Shown in pieces: positions 1 to 8,272 of a stretch of DNA of 63,377 nucleotides. The notes under the pieces were generated by a model. That model was not told the DNA's origin. It searched no databases and saw only the letters and a list, made by a program, of their open reading frames with translations. A program made the position numbers and the translations under genes. Source of the stretch: RUG343 sp964486215 (GTDB lineage: Bacteria > Bacillota_I > Bacilli_A > RF39 > UBA660); the NCBI GenBank assembly GCA_964486215.1, contig CAZALI010000004.1, positions 1 through 63,377 of the forward strand. Direction: 5' to 3'. The first letter of the stretch is position 1. Each line of letters opens with the position of its first letter.

Positions 1-57
1 GATGGAAGAATGGTGACATTTTGAGTTGACCAGTACTAATAGATCGAGGATTTAATC
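1..57 (+). rRNA. rrl: 23S rRNA, 3' end only
   Basis: The first bases match the conserved 3' terminus of bacterial 23S rRNA: the GAGTTGACCAGTACTAATAG stretch and the closing GAGGATTTAATC element. The rest of the gene lies before the window. The 3' boundary near base 57 is estimated from the usual end of the molecule. The 5S gene follows after an AT-rich spacer of about 60 bases, so this is the end of an rRNA operon read on the + strand. Confidence 0.93.
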
Positions 58-117
58 ATATATTTAATTTGATGAACACAGTATCTAAGTTTTCAGAGAA
101 CTATATTAATAGTTTTT

Positions 118-223
118 TCTCGGTGACAATAGCTAGTGGGTCACACCTGTTCCCATCCCGAACACAGAAGTTAAGCCACTAAACGCTGACAATAGTGTAT
201 GCTAAGATAAGAAGTTGCCGAGA
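118..223 (+). rRNA. rrf: 5S rRNA
   Basis: The segment carries the conserved 5S core CCCGAACACAGAAGTTAAGC. Its ends TCTCGGTGAC (118-127) and GTTGCCGAGA (214-223) are complementary and form helix I. At about 106 bases it is slightly short for a 5S rRNA, so the exact ends may differ by a few bases. It lies about 60 bases after the 23S 3' end, and no tRNA gene is visible after it. Confidence 0.93.
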
Positions 224-260
224 TTTTTTTATGCAATAATTTATTTTTATATAGAACATA

Positions 261-297
261 AAAATCTATTAATAGTTTACTTAATAGATTTTTTTTA
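261..297 (+). terminator. Terminator of the rRNA operon
   Basis: AAATCTATTAA and TTAATAGATTT form a hairpin of about 11 bp with a short loop, followed by a run of T. It lies directly after the 5S gene and before the first protein gene. Confidence 0.8.
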
Positions 298-319
298 TTA
301 TATTAATAGTGGTGATAAT

Positions 320-1231
320 ATGAAAAATAAAAAAATAATAATAGCATTAGTAATCATTCTATTATTAATTATAGTATTTGTATGTATTAAATCTTTTTCT
401 AAAACGGAGAATAATTCTAAAAAAGAAAAAGAAAAAGTGGATCCTACACCAACTAATGTTATTGAAGAAATAGAATTTGATAGTACTGATGTTAAAGAGT
501 TCGTTGATAATCTACTTAAAGAAGATTCAACAGAGTTTGATATTAACAATCAAGAAATAAATTCAAAATACCAAGCATTAATGTCATTAATACACTGGTC
601 TAGTATTAACTCTATTAAAGAAATAATAAACAAAAATGATATTTTTAAAGCAATTACTTATGATATTCACGATAATGATATTACAGAAATTAAGACAGAA
701 GAAAATTCAATAATTGGAAGTATAAAAAAAGAAACTATTAATAAACAAATAAAGAATTTATTTTGCACGTCAAAAATAAAAATAGCACTAGATAAAAATG
801 ATGAAGATATTATTGTAAGTGAAGGAGATATGGAAAATACTAGTCAAAAATATAGGCATGCATCATTGAAAGAAGTGACTGATAATAGTTATGTATTTGA
901 ATTTGGAGATTATGAAGGAACATATGCTGCACCTATATTAAAACCATTTCCTAATAAGATAGTTAGTATTAAAGAATATAATGACTATTTATTGGTAGAA
1001 TCAAGACATATTTATTCACTAGGAAAAGAAAGAAAAGAAGATAGTTGGATTGTAAAAATTTGCTCTGATAGAATTTGTACTAATGTGATAGATGAAGTAT
1101 CTGTACCAGTACAGCACTACTTTTCAGTCAATATAGATAAATATATAGATAAAGCAGAAAAAATATATACAGTGTTTAAAAAACATAAAGGACATTATTA
1201 TTTTTACAAGAACTATATAGAAAACAAATAA
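320..1231 (+). CDS. Membrane-anchored protein of unknown function
   Basis: I do not recognise this 303-residue protein. A Lys-rich N-terminus is followed by one hydrophobic helix (about residues 5-24), then a charged Lys/Glu-rich linker and a soluble domain rich in Asp, Asn, Ile and Lys. That is the layout of a single-pass protein with an extracytoplasmic C-terminal domain. Four cysteines lie in the soluble part. The start at ATG 320 was chosen because GGTGAT lies just before it and the hydrophobic anchor follows at once; upstream in-frame codons read back into the 5S gene and its terminator. It is a single gene between the rRNA operon terminator and the tsaE promoter. Confidence 0.75.
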   Translation: MKNKKIIIALVIILLLIIVFVCIKSFSKTENNSKKEKEKVDPTPTNVIEEIEFDSTDVKEFVDNLLKEDSTEFDINNQEINSKYQALMSLIHWSSINSIKEIINKNDIFKAITYDIHDNDITEIKTEENSIIGSIKKETINKQIKNLFCTSKIKIALDKNDEDIIVSEGDMENTSQKYRHASLKEVTDNSYVFEFGDYEGTYAAPILKPFPNKIVSIKEYNDYLLVESRHIYSLGKERKEDSWIVKICSDRICTNVIDEVSVPVQHYFSVNIDKYIDKAEKIYTVFKKHKGHYYFYKNYIENK

Positions 1232-1235
1232 TGTA

Positions 1236-1279
1236 AAACTGTTTAAAAACCATTAAAAAGTTTGTATAACAGTTTTTTT
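1236..1279 (+). terminator. Possible terminator overlapping the tsaE promoter
   Basis: AAAACTGTT (1236-1244) can pair with AACAGTTTT around a long AT loop, and a T run follows. The loop is long, so this is weaker than the other hairpins in the window. The candidate -35 box of the tsaE promoter lies inside it. Confidence 0.35.
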
Positions 1280-1289
1280 CTGCTATAAT
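1262..1289 (+). promoter_or_regulatory. Promoter of the tsaE operon
   Basis: TTGTAT (1262-1267) and TATAAT (1284-1289) are separated by 16 bases. TG one base before the -10 makes it an extended -10 (TGcTATAAT). The start codon lies 18 bases further on. Confidence 0.7.
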
Positions 1290-1306
1290 AAAATTAGGTG
1301 ATGGAA

Positions 1307-1765
1307 ATGGATTACAAAATTACAACTTATTCAGAGCAAGAAACTATAGAACTAGCTCAAAATATTGAATCAGAAAAGTTTCCTAATATGGTAATTTGCT
1401 TATCAGGAGACCTAGGTACAGGAAAAACAGTTTTCACAAAAGGATTTGCTCAAGCGATGGAAATAACTGATGATTTAACATCGCCAACATTCAATATTAT
1501 TAAAGAGTACACTACTGGAGACATGCCACTATATCATATGGATGTCTACAGACTAGATGGAAATCTAGGAGACTTAGAAATAGAAGAATACTTTACTAAG
1601 AAAGGTATAACTATTATTGAATGGGCTGATACAATTGAACAGTATCTGCCAAAGAATAGATTAGATATTTGGTTTAAGAGTTCCGAAGATGATGAAGATA
1701 AAAGAGTTATTACTATAACTCCACACGGAAAGAAATATGAAGAATTATGTGAGGCTGTACTATGA
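1307..1765 (+). CDS. tsaE: tRNA threonylcarbamoyladenosine biosynthesis ATPase TsaE
   Basis: TsaE is the small P-loop ATPase that works with TsaB and TsaD to transfer the threonylcarbamoyl group to A37 of ANN-decoding tRNAs in the cytoplasm. The 152-residue protein has the Walker A motif GDLGTGKT at about residues 34-41, then SPTF and the MDVYRL segment usual for the family, and its length is normal. ATG 1307 was chosen over GTG 1298 and ATG 1301 because the AGGTG ribosome site (1296-1300) is then six bases away; the other starts sit on or against it. Its stop overlaps the tsaB start (ATGA), so the two are translationally coupled. Confidence 0.95.
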   Translation: MDYKITTYSEQETIELAQNIESEKFPNMVICLSGDLGTGKTVFTKGFAQAMEITDDLTSPTFNIIKEYTTGDMPLYHMDVYRLDGNLGDLEIEEYFTKKGITIIEWADTIEQYLPKNRLDIWFKSSEDDEDKRVITITPHGKKYEELCEAVL

Positions 1766-2388
1766 GATATTTATATATAGATACATCTTCACCTTTTTTA
1801 TATGCAGGATTAGTAGAAGATGATAATCTTCTTGCGGAAAGACAAAAAGAATTAAGAGAAAATTTGTCTAAAGATGCTATATACGAAATAGCTGAAATGT
1901 TTAAAGAAGCTAACTTATCCCCAGATGATGTGGATAAAATAATTGTCATAAATGGTCCAGGATCATTCACAGGTATCAGAATAGGATTAACTATCGCAAA
2001 AGTATATGCTTGGGCAAAAGAGATTCCAATCACAACCGCATCTTCATTACTCGCAATGGCTATATCTAGTGATAATAATAAAATTCATGTACCAATGTTA
2101 GATGCTAGAAGAGATTTTGTCTATACTGCTATATATGATGAAAACTACGAAGAAATTTTAAAACCACAACATATAGAAAGAGACAAAATAATCGAAAAAT
2201 TAAAAGATTTATCTGATTATGAAGTAATATCGAATGATAATTTTACTGATATAACAGATGTTAATAGGTATAAACCAAATATTTTAAAAATAGTAGAGCA
2301 TTTAAAAGATAAAGAAAGTATTAATCCACATGCAGCTAATCCAGATTATCTTAAACTAACTGCTGCTGAAGAGAGAATAAATGAATGA
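1762..2388 (+). CDS. tsaB: t6A complex scaffold protein TsaB
   Basis: TsaB is the inactive ASKHA-fold partner that dimerises with TsaD in the threonylcarbamoyl transferase complex. The 208-residue product starts with the family's YLYIDTS strand and carries NGPGSFTGIRIG at about residues 64-75, the signature that separates TsaB from other ASKHA proteins. The start overlaps the tsaE stop by four bases and the end overlaps the next gene in the same way, so tsaE, tsaB and rimI form a coupled block. The C-terminus is shorter and more divergent than in well-studied members, which is common in TsaB. Confidence 0.95.
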   Translation: MRYLYIDTSSPFLYAGLVEDDNLLAERQKELRENLSKDAIYEIAEMFKEANLSPDDVDKIIVINGPGSFTGIRIGLTIAKVYAWAKEIPITTASSLLAMAISSDNNKIHVPMLDARRDFVYTAIYDENYEEILKPQHIERDKIIEKLKDLSDYEVISNDNFTDITDVNRYKPNILKIVEHLKDKESINPHAANPDYLKLTAAEERINE

Positions 2389-2783
2389 TTAAATTAATAA
2401 CTAAAGAAAATTATGAAGATTTAAATGATGATTTTTTATCTTTAGAATACTTAAAAAAAGAATTTGCTAGTAATCCTTTCGCTAAATTTTTAATATTTAT
2501 TGAGAATGATGAATTAATTGGTTATTTATATTATAGTGATATTTATGATAGAATAGAAATCAATCAATTTGAAGTAAAAGAAAAGTATAGAAATCAAGGA
2601 AAAGGTAATATGCTCTTAGAGTATTTAATTTCTAATAATAAGAAAGATATAAGTTTAGAAGTAAGAGAAAATAATACTTATGCCATCAAATTATATGAAA
2701 AAAATAATTTTAAAAAAGTATCAGTAAGAAATGGTTATTATGAAGGTATAGATGGCATATTAATGTATAGAAAGTATGAATAG
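2385..2783 (+). CDS. rimI: RimI-like GNAT N-acetyltransferase
   Basis: A 132-residue GNAT enzyme, most likely the ribosomal protein S18 N-alanine acetyltransferase RimI, which uses acetyl-CoA. The acetyl-CoA-binding loop is RNQGKG (about residues 69-74), followed by ENNTYAIKLYEKNNF (95-109), the RimI-style version of the last GNAT motif. It starts on the tsaB stop (ATGA overlap) and lies between tsaB and tsaD, the place rimI occupies in many Bacillota. It is a little shorter than typical RimI. The general GNAT assignment is firm; the substrate is inferred from context. Confidence 0.85.
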   Translation: MIKLITKENYEDLNDDFLSLEYLKKEFASNPFAKFLIFIENDELIGYLYYSDIYDRIEINQFEVKEKYRNQGKGNMLLEYLISNNKKDISLEVRENNTYAIKLYEKNNFKKVSVRNGYYEGIDGILMYRKYE

Positions 2784-2793
2784 AGGTGATGAT

Positions 2794-3789
2794 ATGTACA
2801 TTTTAGCTATTGAAAGTAGTTGTGATGAGACAAGTGCATCTATCGTTAAAGATGGACATGAAGAGATAGCTACTGTTATTTCATCACAAATAGATATTCA
2901 TAAATTATATGGTGGAGTAGTTCCTGAAATAGCTAGTCGTAACCATATTAAGAATATAACTATAGTTTTAGAAGAATGTTTAGAAAAGGCTCATATGACT
3001 ATGGATGAAGTGGATGCTATAGGTATAACGTACGGTCCAGGTTTAATTGGATCACTTTTAGTTGGCCTAGAAGCTGCTAAGACACTTGCTTTCATATACA
3101 ATAAGCCTTTAATACCTGTTCATCATATAGCTGGACATATCTATGCTAATAACTTAGTAAAAGAAATGAAATTCCCATTACTTGCTGTTGTCGTAAGTGG
3201 TGGTCATACCGAACTTGATTTAATGACAGAGCATTATAACTTTAAAAAATTAGGTGGTACTTTAGATGATGCTATTGGAGAGTGTTACGATAAAGTAGCC
3301 CGTGTTATAGGATTAGAATATCCAGGTGGACCTAAAGTAGACAAATTAGCCCATATTGGAAAAGTAACATATAAATTACCTGTTCCAATGAAAGACGATA
3401 GTTATAATTTTTCTTTTAGTGGTCTAAAGAGTGCTGTTATTAATTTAGCTCACAACGAAAAGCAAAGAGGAGTAGAATTAAATAAAGAAGATCTTGCTGC
3501 TTCATTTCAAGAAGTCGCCACTTCATCAATTATAAATAAAGTAGAAAAAGCAATAGAAGACTATGATATAAAAACAGTTATTGTAGCTGGTGGAGTTGCT
3601 GCTAACTTAGGTTTAAGAGAAAAAATGACAAGTTTATGTGATAAATTAAAAGTAGACTTATCTATTCCTCCAATGGAATATTGTACAGATAATGCTACAA
3701 TGATAGGAGCTGCAGCTTATTATGCCTATAAAAAAGGAAGAATAGCTGATTTGCGATTAAACTCTGTATCACAAGATGAATTAAAATAA
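2794..3789 (+). CDS. tsaD: tRNA N6-adenosine threonylcarbamoyltransferase TsaD
   Basis: TsaD is the catalytic subunit that transfers threonylcarbamoyl from its AMP ester to A37 of tRNA. The 331-residue protein opens with YILAIESSCDETS, has the metal-binding HHIAGH at about residues 110-115, GGHTEL after it, and the C-terminal NATMIGAAAYY. All are standard for the family and the length is normal. ATG 2794 was chosen over ATG 2776 because AGAGGTGAT lies just upstream and the protein then begins exactly where homologues do. It is the last gene of the tsaE operon; a terminator contains its stop codon. Confidence 0.96.
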   Translation: MYILAIESSCDETSASIVKDGHEEIATVISSQIDIHKLYGGVVPEIASRNHIKNITIVLEECLEKAHMTMDEVDAIGITYGPGLIGSLLVGLEAAKTLAFIYNKPLIPVHHIAGHIYANNLVKEMKFPLLAVVVSGGHTELDLMTEHYNFKKLGGTLDDAIGECYDKVARVIGLEYPGGPKVDKLAHIGKVTYKLPVPMKDDSYNFSFSGLKSAVINLAHNEKQRGVELNKEDLAASFQEVATSSIINKVEKAIEDYDIKTVIVAGGVAANLGLREKMTSLCDKLKVDLSIPPMEYCTDNATMIGAAAYYAYKKGRIADLRLNSVSQDELK

Positions 3790-3809
3790 GTTTTATACTT
3801 ATTTTTTTT
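3784..3809 (+). terminator. Terminator of the tsaE-tsaD operon
   Basis: AATAAGT (3785-3791) pairs with ACTTATT (3797-3803), followed by a T run to 3809. The tsaD stop codon lies in the left arm. Confidence 0.7.
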
Positions 3810-3818
3810 ATAAAAAAA

Positions 3819-3827
3819 TGTTATAAT
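3819..3827 (+). promoter_or_regulatory. Extended -10 promoter of the FIST gene
   Basis: TGtTATAAT; the -10 is 3822-3827. It begins ten bases after the preceding terminator, so any -35 element would overlap the hairpin and its T run. Confidence 0.65.
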
Positions 3828-3862
3828 AAAATCGATTAAAGTAGAAAAGAAGGTTGGATAGT

Positions 3863-5050
3863 ATGTTGAAATCACAAGTTGGTTATAGTACTAATATAGA
3901 TTATTATGAATCCGGTGTAGAAACAGCACAGATGGCTACTAATGAATTAAATGAACAGAAGTTAGGTTTTTTATTTACGTCATGCCAAGATGATATTAAG
4001 GAAGTAATAAGAGGTATTAGAACAAAGACTTCTGTACCTTTAATTGGTTGTACTAGTAGTGGAGGTTTGATTGTTCCAGATAAAATTGTGACTGGTGAAA
4101 AAAGCTTTGCTGGTATGTTAGTATTAAATGATAATGAAATGACTATTGGTATGGCTTGTCATGAAGCTGGTAGAAATCCTAGAGCTATTGGTAGAAAAGT
4201 TGCTATAGACGCTGTAAGTGATGCTAAAACTACTCGTGCTCCTTCATATTTTTACATGGTTGCTTCTCCTAAAGAAGAGGAAGAATATCTTCAAGGTATT
4301 CAAGATGTTATAGGAAGAGTTCCAATGTTTGGAGGATCAGCTGCTGATGACGATATGAGTGGTAATTGGAAAATAATTTGTAATGATAAAGTCTTTTCTG
4401 ATGGTGTAGCTGTAGCTTTCTTCTATACTGATAATGAAATAGCAACATCATTCACAGGAGATTATCGTGAGACTAACAATGTTGGTATTATTACTAAAGT
4501 AGAAGATAATCGTGAACTTGTTGAAATAAATGGTGAAGGTGCTCTAAAACAATATGCCGAGTGGACTAATAAAAATATAGAGGATCTACAAGGAAGTAAT
4601 CTTTTAAAATCATCTGTAATGCATCCACTAGGAGTAAAAGATCCAATAGGTAATATTACTCTTATTAGATATCCAGTATTTGGAGATGATAAAGGAACAA
4701 GAACTATTAAAGATGATACTATTAAATTAGGTAATAAAGTAGTAGAGTCAACAGCTATTATGGAATTAGAGACAACTGTTGATGAGTTAATTGATTCAGC
4801 AACTGATATGATAAAAGATGTTAAGAATAAATTATATAATGATCCAGTAGCTTATGTTTTTATTCACTGTGCTGGAAGAAAGTTAGCTATAGGTGATAGG
4901 TTAGAAGAAGTACATGAACTTATGGTTAGAGAAACTAAAGGAGTACCATTCATCACAACGTTTGCTTTTGGTGAATATGGTTATGATGAGCATTCAGCTA
5001 ATATGTGTGGTGGATTAATGCTTTCATTCACAGCTTTTGGAAAAGAATAA
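3863..5050 (+). CDS. FIST-domain signal transduction protein
   Basis: A 395-residue soluble protein with the FIST N-terminal and C-terminal domains, a family proposed to sense small ligands such as amino acids. GCTSSGG in the N-terminal half and GGSAADDD in the middle are the typical glycine-rich FIST turns, and the C-terminal half ends with the usual SFTAFG strand. It has no fused kinase, cyclase or chemotaxis domain, so it would act through a partner not seen here. ATG 3863 was chosen because AGAAGG is nine bases upstream; a TTG nine bases earlier has no spacing from that site. It is a single-gene unit with its own promoter and terminator. Confidence 0.85.
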   Translation: MLKSQVGYSTNIDYYESGVETAQMATNELNEQKLGFLFTSCQDDIKEVIRGIRTKTSVPLIGCTSSGGLIVPDKIVTGEKSFAGMLVLNDNEMTIGMACHEAGRNPRAIGRKVAIDAVSDAKTTRAPSYFYMVASPKEEEEYLQGIQDVIGRVPMFGGSAADDDMSGNWKIICNDKVFSDGVAVAFFYTDNEIATSFTGDYRETNNVGIITKVEDNRELVEINGEGALKQYAEWTNKNIEDLQGSNLLKSSVMHPLGVKDPIGNITLIRYPVFGDDKGTRTIKDDTIKLGNKVVESTAIMELETTVDELIDSATDMIKDVKNKLYNDPVAYVFIHCAGRKLAIGDRLEEVHELMVRETKGVPFITTFAFGEYGYDEHSANMCGGLMLSFTAFGKE

Positions 5051-5058
5051 TTATTATA

Positions 5059-5093
5059 AAATAACTGTTAAATTTAACAGTTATTTTTATTTT
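5059..5093 (+). terminator. Terminator after the FIST gene
   Basis: A perfect 24-base palindrome (5061-5084, arms ATAACTGTTAAA and TTTAACAGTTAT) is followed by a T-rich run, just after the stop codon. Confidence 0.85.
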
Positions 5094-5124
5094 GTGGTAT
5101 TATATATTTAGAGCGAGTAAAAAC

Positions 5125-5153
5125 TTGCAATAATGATAAGTATATGGTATAAT
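5125..5153 (+). promoter_or_regulatory. Promoter of the adhesin-sortase operon
   Basis: TTGCAA (5125-5130), a 17-base spacer, and TATAAT (5148-5153) preceded by TGg. This is one of the best-formed promoters in the window. The strong ribosome site AGGGGG (5167-5172) follows, ten bases before the ATG. Confidence 0.85.
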
Positions 5154-5181
5154 ATAGCCATTTGTTAGGGGGAATAATATT

Positions 5182-6654
5182 ATGAAATCATTATTCAAGA
5201 AATTATCTATTATCATCGTAACTTTACTAGTATTCATAGGTGGTAATTATGGTGTAAAAGCCGTTAGTAATACTATTCATTTAGCTGATGCTAAAGCTGT
5301 TCCAAGATATATTGATGGACTAAAATTTAGCATTAAGAGAATGACAAACGGAGAGTATTTATATTGTCTACACAGAAATGCAAATACTGCTCAAAATGTA
5401 ACTGCTAAACTAGATGGAAGAACAGACAATGGAGTTTCATATATTTTAGCTAATGGTTATCCAGTAAAAAGTATAACTGGTAATAGAACTAAGGACTATT
5501 ACATAACACAAACTGCTGTATGGTGGTACTTAGATGATGCAAAAGGTGCATCTAATTTAAGCAGAGAATTTAAGAGTCAATCTGGTACTATGATTAATCA
5601 TATTAAGAGATTAGTAAGAGGAGCTAAAAAAGCTGGTTCTCCAAGAAGAACTGCTAATATTAAATTAACAACAAAGAGTACTGAAATGATTCTAAAAGAT
5701 GGATATTATGTTTCAGAAGTAATTAAAGGTAATGCTACTGATAATTATAAAGTAACAGTATCAGGACCTGCTGGTACTAAAGTTGTTGACTTAAATGGTA
5801 ATGTTAAAAATACTTTTAAACCAAAAGAAGGATTTAGAGTAAAAGTACCATTAAGTGAAGCTAAGAAAGAAAACGTTAAAGTAACAGCTAAGACAACTGC
5901 AACTTATTATCAAGCATATAGATATTATCCAACAGATAAGTCAATGCAAAAAGTAGCACGTTTAGTTAAAGAATCAAATTCTAAAGCATCTAATTTAGGA
6001 TTAACTATTTCCAAGTCTGTACTTAGAGTTAATAAATTAGATGAAGATACTAAACAAAATATAGCAGGAGCAACAATAGCTTTGAAAGATGCTAGTGGAA
6101 AAACTATTACTACATGGGTTTCTACTAGTGATACTCATATAATTCAAAACTTACAAAATGGTACATATACTATTGAAGAAGTAAATGCACCTGATGGATA
6201 TAAGAAATCAGAAACAACAAAGACCTTTACTATAAATGATAAAGTTAGAGATGTTACAATAAACTTATATAATAAAGCTGAAGAAAGTGTTGTAACAATC
6301 ACAAAAGTTGATAAAGAAACAAATGCACCACTAGCTGGAGCTGTTCTAGTTGTAAAAGATGCAAATGGTACTGAAATTGAACGTTTCACTACTACAACAG
6401 AAGCACATGTAATTAAAGATTTAGAAGCAGGTACATATACTGTAGAAGAAGTAGAAGCACCTGCAGGATATATGAAGAATGAAACAGGAGTTGAATTCAC
6501 TATCGATAGTGAGCACTTAACTCATCAAATAACAATAGAGAATTATAAAGAAGTAGTAGTTCCAGATACATCAACTGCTAGTACAATTATTCTTACTATA
6601 TTAGGTATTGTCATTACTATCGTAGGACTTAATTTCATTAAGAGATATGCTTAA
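5182..6654 (+). CDS. Thioester-domain surface adhesin with two Cna-B domains and a VPDTS sorting signal
   Basis: A 490-residue secreted surface protein. Residues 1-27 form a signal peptide. Next comes a thioester (TQXA) domain: Cys62 in YLYCLH and Gln110 in ITQTAVWWYL are the pair that forms the internal Cys-Gln thioester, known in Gram-positive adhesins to bond covalently to host amines. Two SpaA/Cna-B prealbumin-like domains follow (about 276-365 and 368-452), each with a Lys in its first strand and a YTIEEV or YTVEEV Glu segment, as needed for isopeptide bonds. The C-terminus has VPDTS (about 459), a hydrophobic helix and a basic tail: a sorting signal that departs from LPXTG. The sortase gene overlaps its end. 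Confidence 0.9.
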   Translation: MKSLFKKLSIIIVTLLVFIGGNYGVKAVSNTIHLADAKAVPRYIDGLKFSIKRMTNGEYLYCLHRNANTAQNVTAKLDGRTDNGVSYILANGYPVKSITGNRTKDYYITQTAVWWYLDDAKGASNLSREFKSQSGTMINHIKRLVRGAKKAGSPRRTANIKLTTKSTEMILKDGYYVSEVIKGNATDNYKVTVSGPAGTKVVDLNGNVKNTFKPKEGFRVKVPLSEAKKENVKVTAKTTATYYQAYRYYPTDKSMQKVARLVKESNSKASNLGLTISKSVLRVNKLDEDTKQNIAGATIALKDASGKTITTWVSTSDTHIIQNLQNGTYTIEEVNAPDGYKKSETTKTFTINDKVRDVTINLYNKAEESVVTITKVDKETNAPLAGAVLVVKDANGTEIERFTTTTEAHVIKDLEAGTYTVEEVEAPAGYMKNETGVEFTIDSEHLTHQITIENYKEVVVPDTSTASTIILTILGIVITIVGLNFIKRYA

Positions 6655-7306
6655 TTATAATAAAAATAAACGCGAGATTTCACCTAGTTTAGTTGCCATT
6701 ATTGGTGCACTAATTATCATGCTAGGTGGATTCTTTATTTCTTACAACTACATTGAAAGTAAGAAAGTTCTAGCCTATGATTATGTATCTACAGAATTCT
6801 TTTCTAAAAATGAAGAGACTAAACAAATAATAACTGAATCTGAAGATACTAAAATACGTGAAGCTGTAACTGGAGAAGAATCAGATGTAGTTACAAATGA
6901 TTTTATAGGTTATTTAACAATACCTAAAATTAATCTACGTAAAGGTTTTCTTGATAGAAGATCAACAGAAAATGACGTAGAAAAGAATATATATGTAGTA
7001 GAAGGATCTACTTATCCTGATGTTAAAAGAGGTAATTTAATAATAGCTGGTCACTCTGGTACTGGATGGAAAGCTTTCTTTAATGACTTATATAAGTTAG
7101 GAAAAGGAGACTATGCTATTGTTTCATACAAAGGAAAGAAATATACATATTCTATTACAAGTATTTATAAACAATCTAAGACAGGTAAAATTGCTATCTA
7201 TAGGAACTATGATAAGACAACCCTAACATTAATTACTTGTACTAATTATGATAGTAAAACACAAACTGTCTATGTTGCAGAATTAATTTCTACAGAAAAT
7301 GAATAA
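6647..7306 (+). CDS. Sortase-family transpeptidase, apparently lacking the catalytic arginine
   Basis: A 219-residue sortase with an N-terminal membrane anchor (about residues 12-32). Catalytic His136 lies in IIAGHSGTG and Cys198 in LITCTNYD. The third catalytic residue, an Arg shortly before the last strand in other sortases, is not seen: the segment reads SKTQTVYVAEL, with Gln or Thr where Arg is expected. The gene starts inside the end of the adhesin gene (8-base overlap), so the adhesin is its likely substrate. Anchoring would use the VPDTS signal. I do not assign a sortase class. Confidence 0.87.
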   Translation: MLNYNKNKREISPSLVAIIGALIIMLGGFFISYNYIESKKVLAYDYVSTEFFSKNEETKQIITESEDTKIREAVTGEESDVVTNDFIGYLTIPKINLRKGFLDRRSTENDVEKNIYVVEGSTYPDVKRGNLIIAGHSGTGWKAFFNDLYKLGKGDYAIVSYKGKKYTYSITSIYKQSKTGKIAIYRNYDKTTLTLITCTNYDSKTQTVYVAELISTENE

Positions 7307-7328
7307 TTAAATAAATGGGGGTGAAGTT

Positions 7329-8216
7329 ATGACAAGGATGTCACTAGGTGAGGAATTAGACTTGCTATTTAAAGTGTGTCTTCAAAACAAGTTATCTATA
7401 GTAATATTCTTACTTCTTGCTATTGTAGCTTATCTATTTATTACTACTAATAAAAGAAATGCTAATGTTACTAAAAAGACTTATATTATTGCCTATGTTG
7501 TAATAATAGTTTTCGTACTTGTAACTTTTAGTACACACATTGCTAAATTTTTTGATTATATGATAAATAATTTCTTTATAGCTGTTTATTTTCCTAATTT
7601 AGCCATATACTTCGCAGCCATTATAGTATCAAATATAATTGCTTTTATAAGTGTATTTAATTTTGATATAAATAGAATAATACGTAATATTAATATAGTT
7701 GTTTATAGTATTATATCTTTTCTCTTCTTCTTGTTAATAGGTGTTATTTCTGATAGAGGTCTAGATATTTATAGTCAACATTCTATATATGCGAATGATA
7801 AAGCTCATGCTTTAATAGAACTTACAAGTATTATCTTTATGATATGGATTATATTCTTAATTACTTATTATGCAATAAGAAGATATCAAGAAAAGAAACA
7901 AGATAAAGAAAAAGTTGTTAAGAAGAAAATACCTAATAATATTATTGAGGTTGATAGTCCAAAGATAGCCTTAAAAGTAACAGAACCACCAAAGTTAGAT
8001 GAAGAAGAAATAAATGCTAAAGTAGCTGAAGAAGTAGACAAGAGAGTAAAAACAAAATTAGCTGAGAATAAAGCTTTAGATAATATCTTAAGTAGAGAAG
8101 ATTATGTACTATTACTAAAAATATTAAAAGAGAAAAAAGAAGAAAAAACAAAAGATATAATAGATGATCAGAGTAGTTTAATGAAATTAGACGAAATGTA
8201 TAAAAGTGTACGATAA
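7329..8216 (+). CDS. Multi-pass membrane protein with a cytoplasmic coiled-coil tail
   Basis: I do not recognise the family. About five hydrophobic helices fill residues 20-190. A highly charged tail follows (Lys/Glu-rich, about 195-295) with heptad-like spacing that suggests a coiled coil. The start is preceded by GGGGGTG, one of the strongest ribosome sites here. It lies 22 bases after the sortase gene on the same strand with no terminator between, so it probably belongs to the adhesin-sortase operon and could help with surface assembly; that role is only inferred from position. A hairpin terminator contains its stop codon. Confidence 0.75.
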   Translation: MTRMSLGEELDLLFKVCLQNKLSIVIFLLLAIVAYLFITTNKRNANVTKKTYIIAYVVIIVFVLVTFSTHIAKFFDYMINNFFIAVYFPNLAIYFAAIIVSNIIAFISVFNFDINRIIRNINIVVYSIISFLFFLLIGVISDRGLDIYSQHSIYANDKAHALIELTSIIFMIWIIFLITYYAIRRYQEKKQDKEKVVKKKIPNNIIEVDSPKIALKVTEPPKLDEEEINAKVAEEVDKRVKTKLAENKALDNILSREDYVLLLKILKEKKEEKTKDIIDDQSSLMKLDEMYKSVR

Positions 8217-8230
8217 TACACTTTTTTTTT
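8203..8230 (+). terminator. Terminator of the adhesin-sortase operon
   Basis: AAGTGTA and TACACTT pair around a six-base loop that contains the stop codon. A long T run follows. Confidence 0.85.
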
Positions 8231-8244
8231 ACTAGTTTTTAGAC

Positions 8245-8250
8245 TATAAT
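8245..8250 (+). promoter_or_regulatory. Candidate -10 box upstream of the AIM24-family gene
   Basis: A perfect TATAAT 23 bases before the chosen start codon. The position of a -35 box is occupied by the T run of the preceding terminator, and there is no TG extension. Confidence 0.5.
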
Positions 8251-8272
8251 TAATATGAGTGGAGGTAATACT

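Noticed and set aside
298..549. Reverse-strand ORF over the first membrane protein gene
   Set aside because: It is the mirror of a Lys/Glu/Ile-rich coding region, gives a Ser/Leu/Thr-rich product without motifs, and has no ribosome site. Similar shadows at 10241-10684, 6144-6500, 15397-15627, 32521-32796 and 43958-44245 were left out for the same reason.
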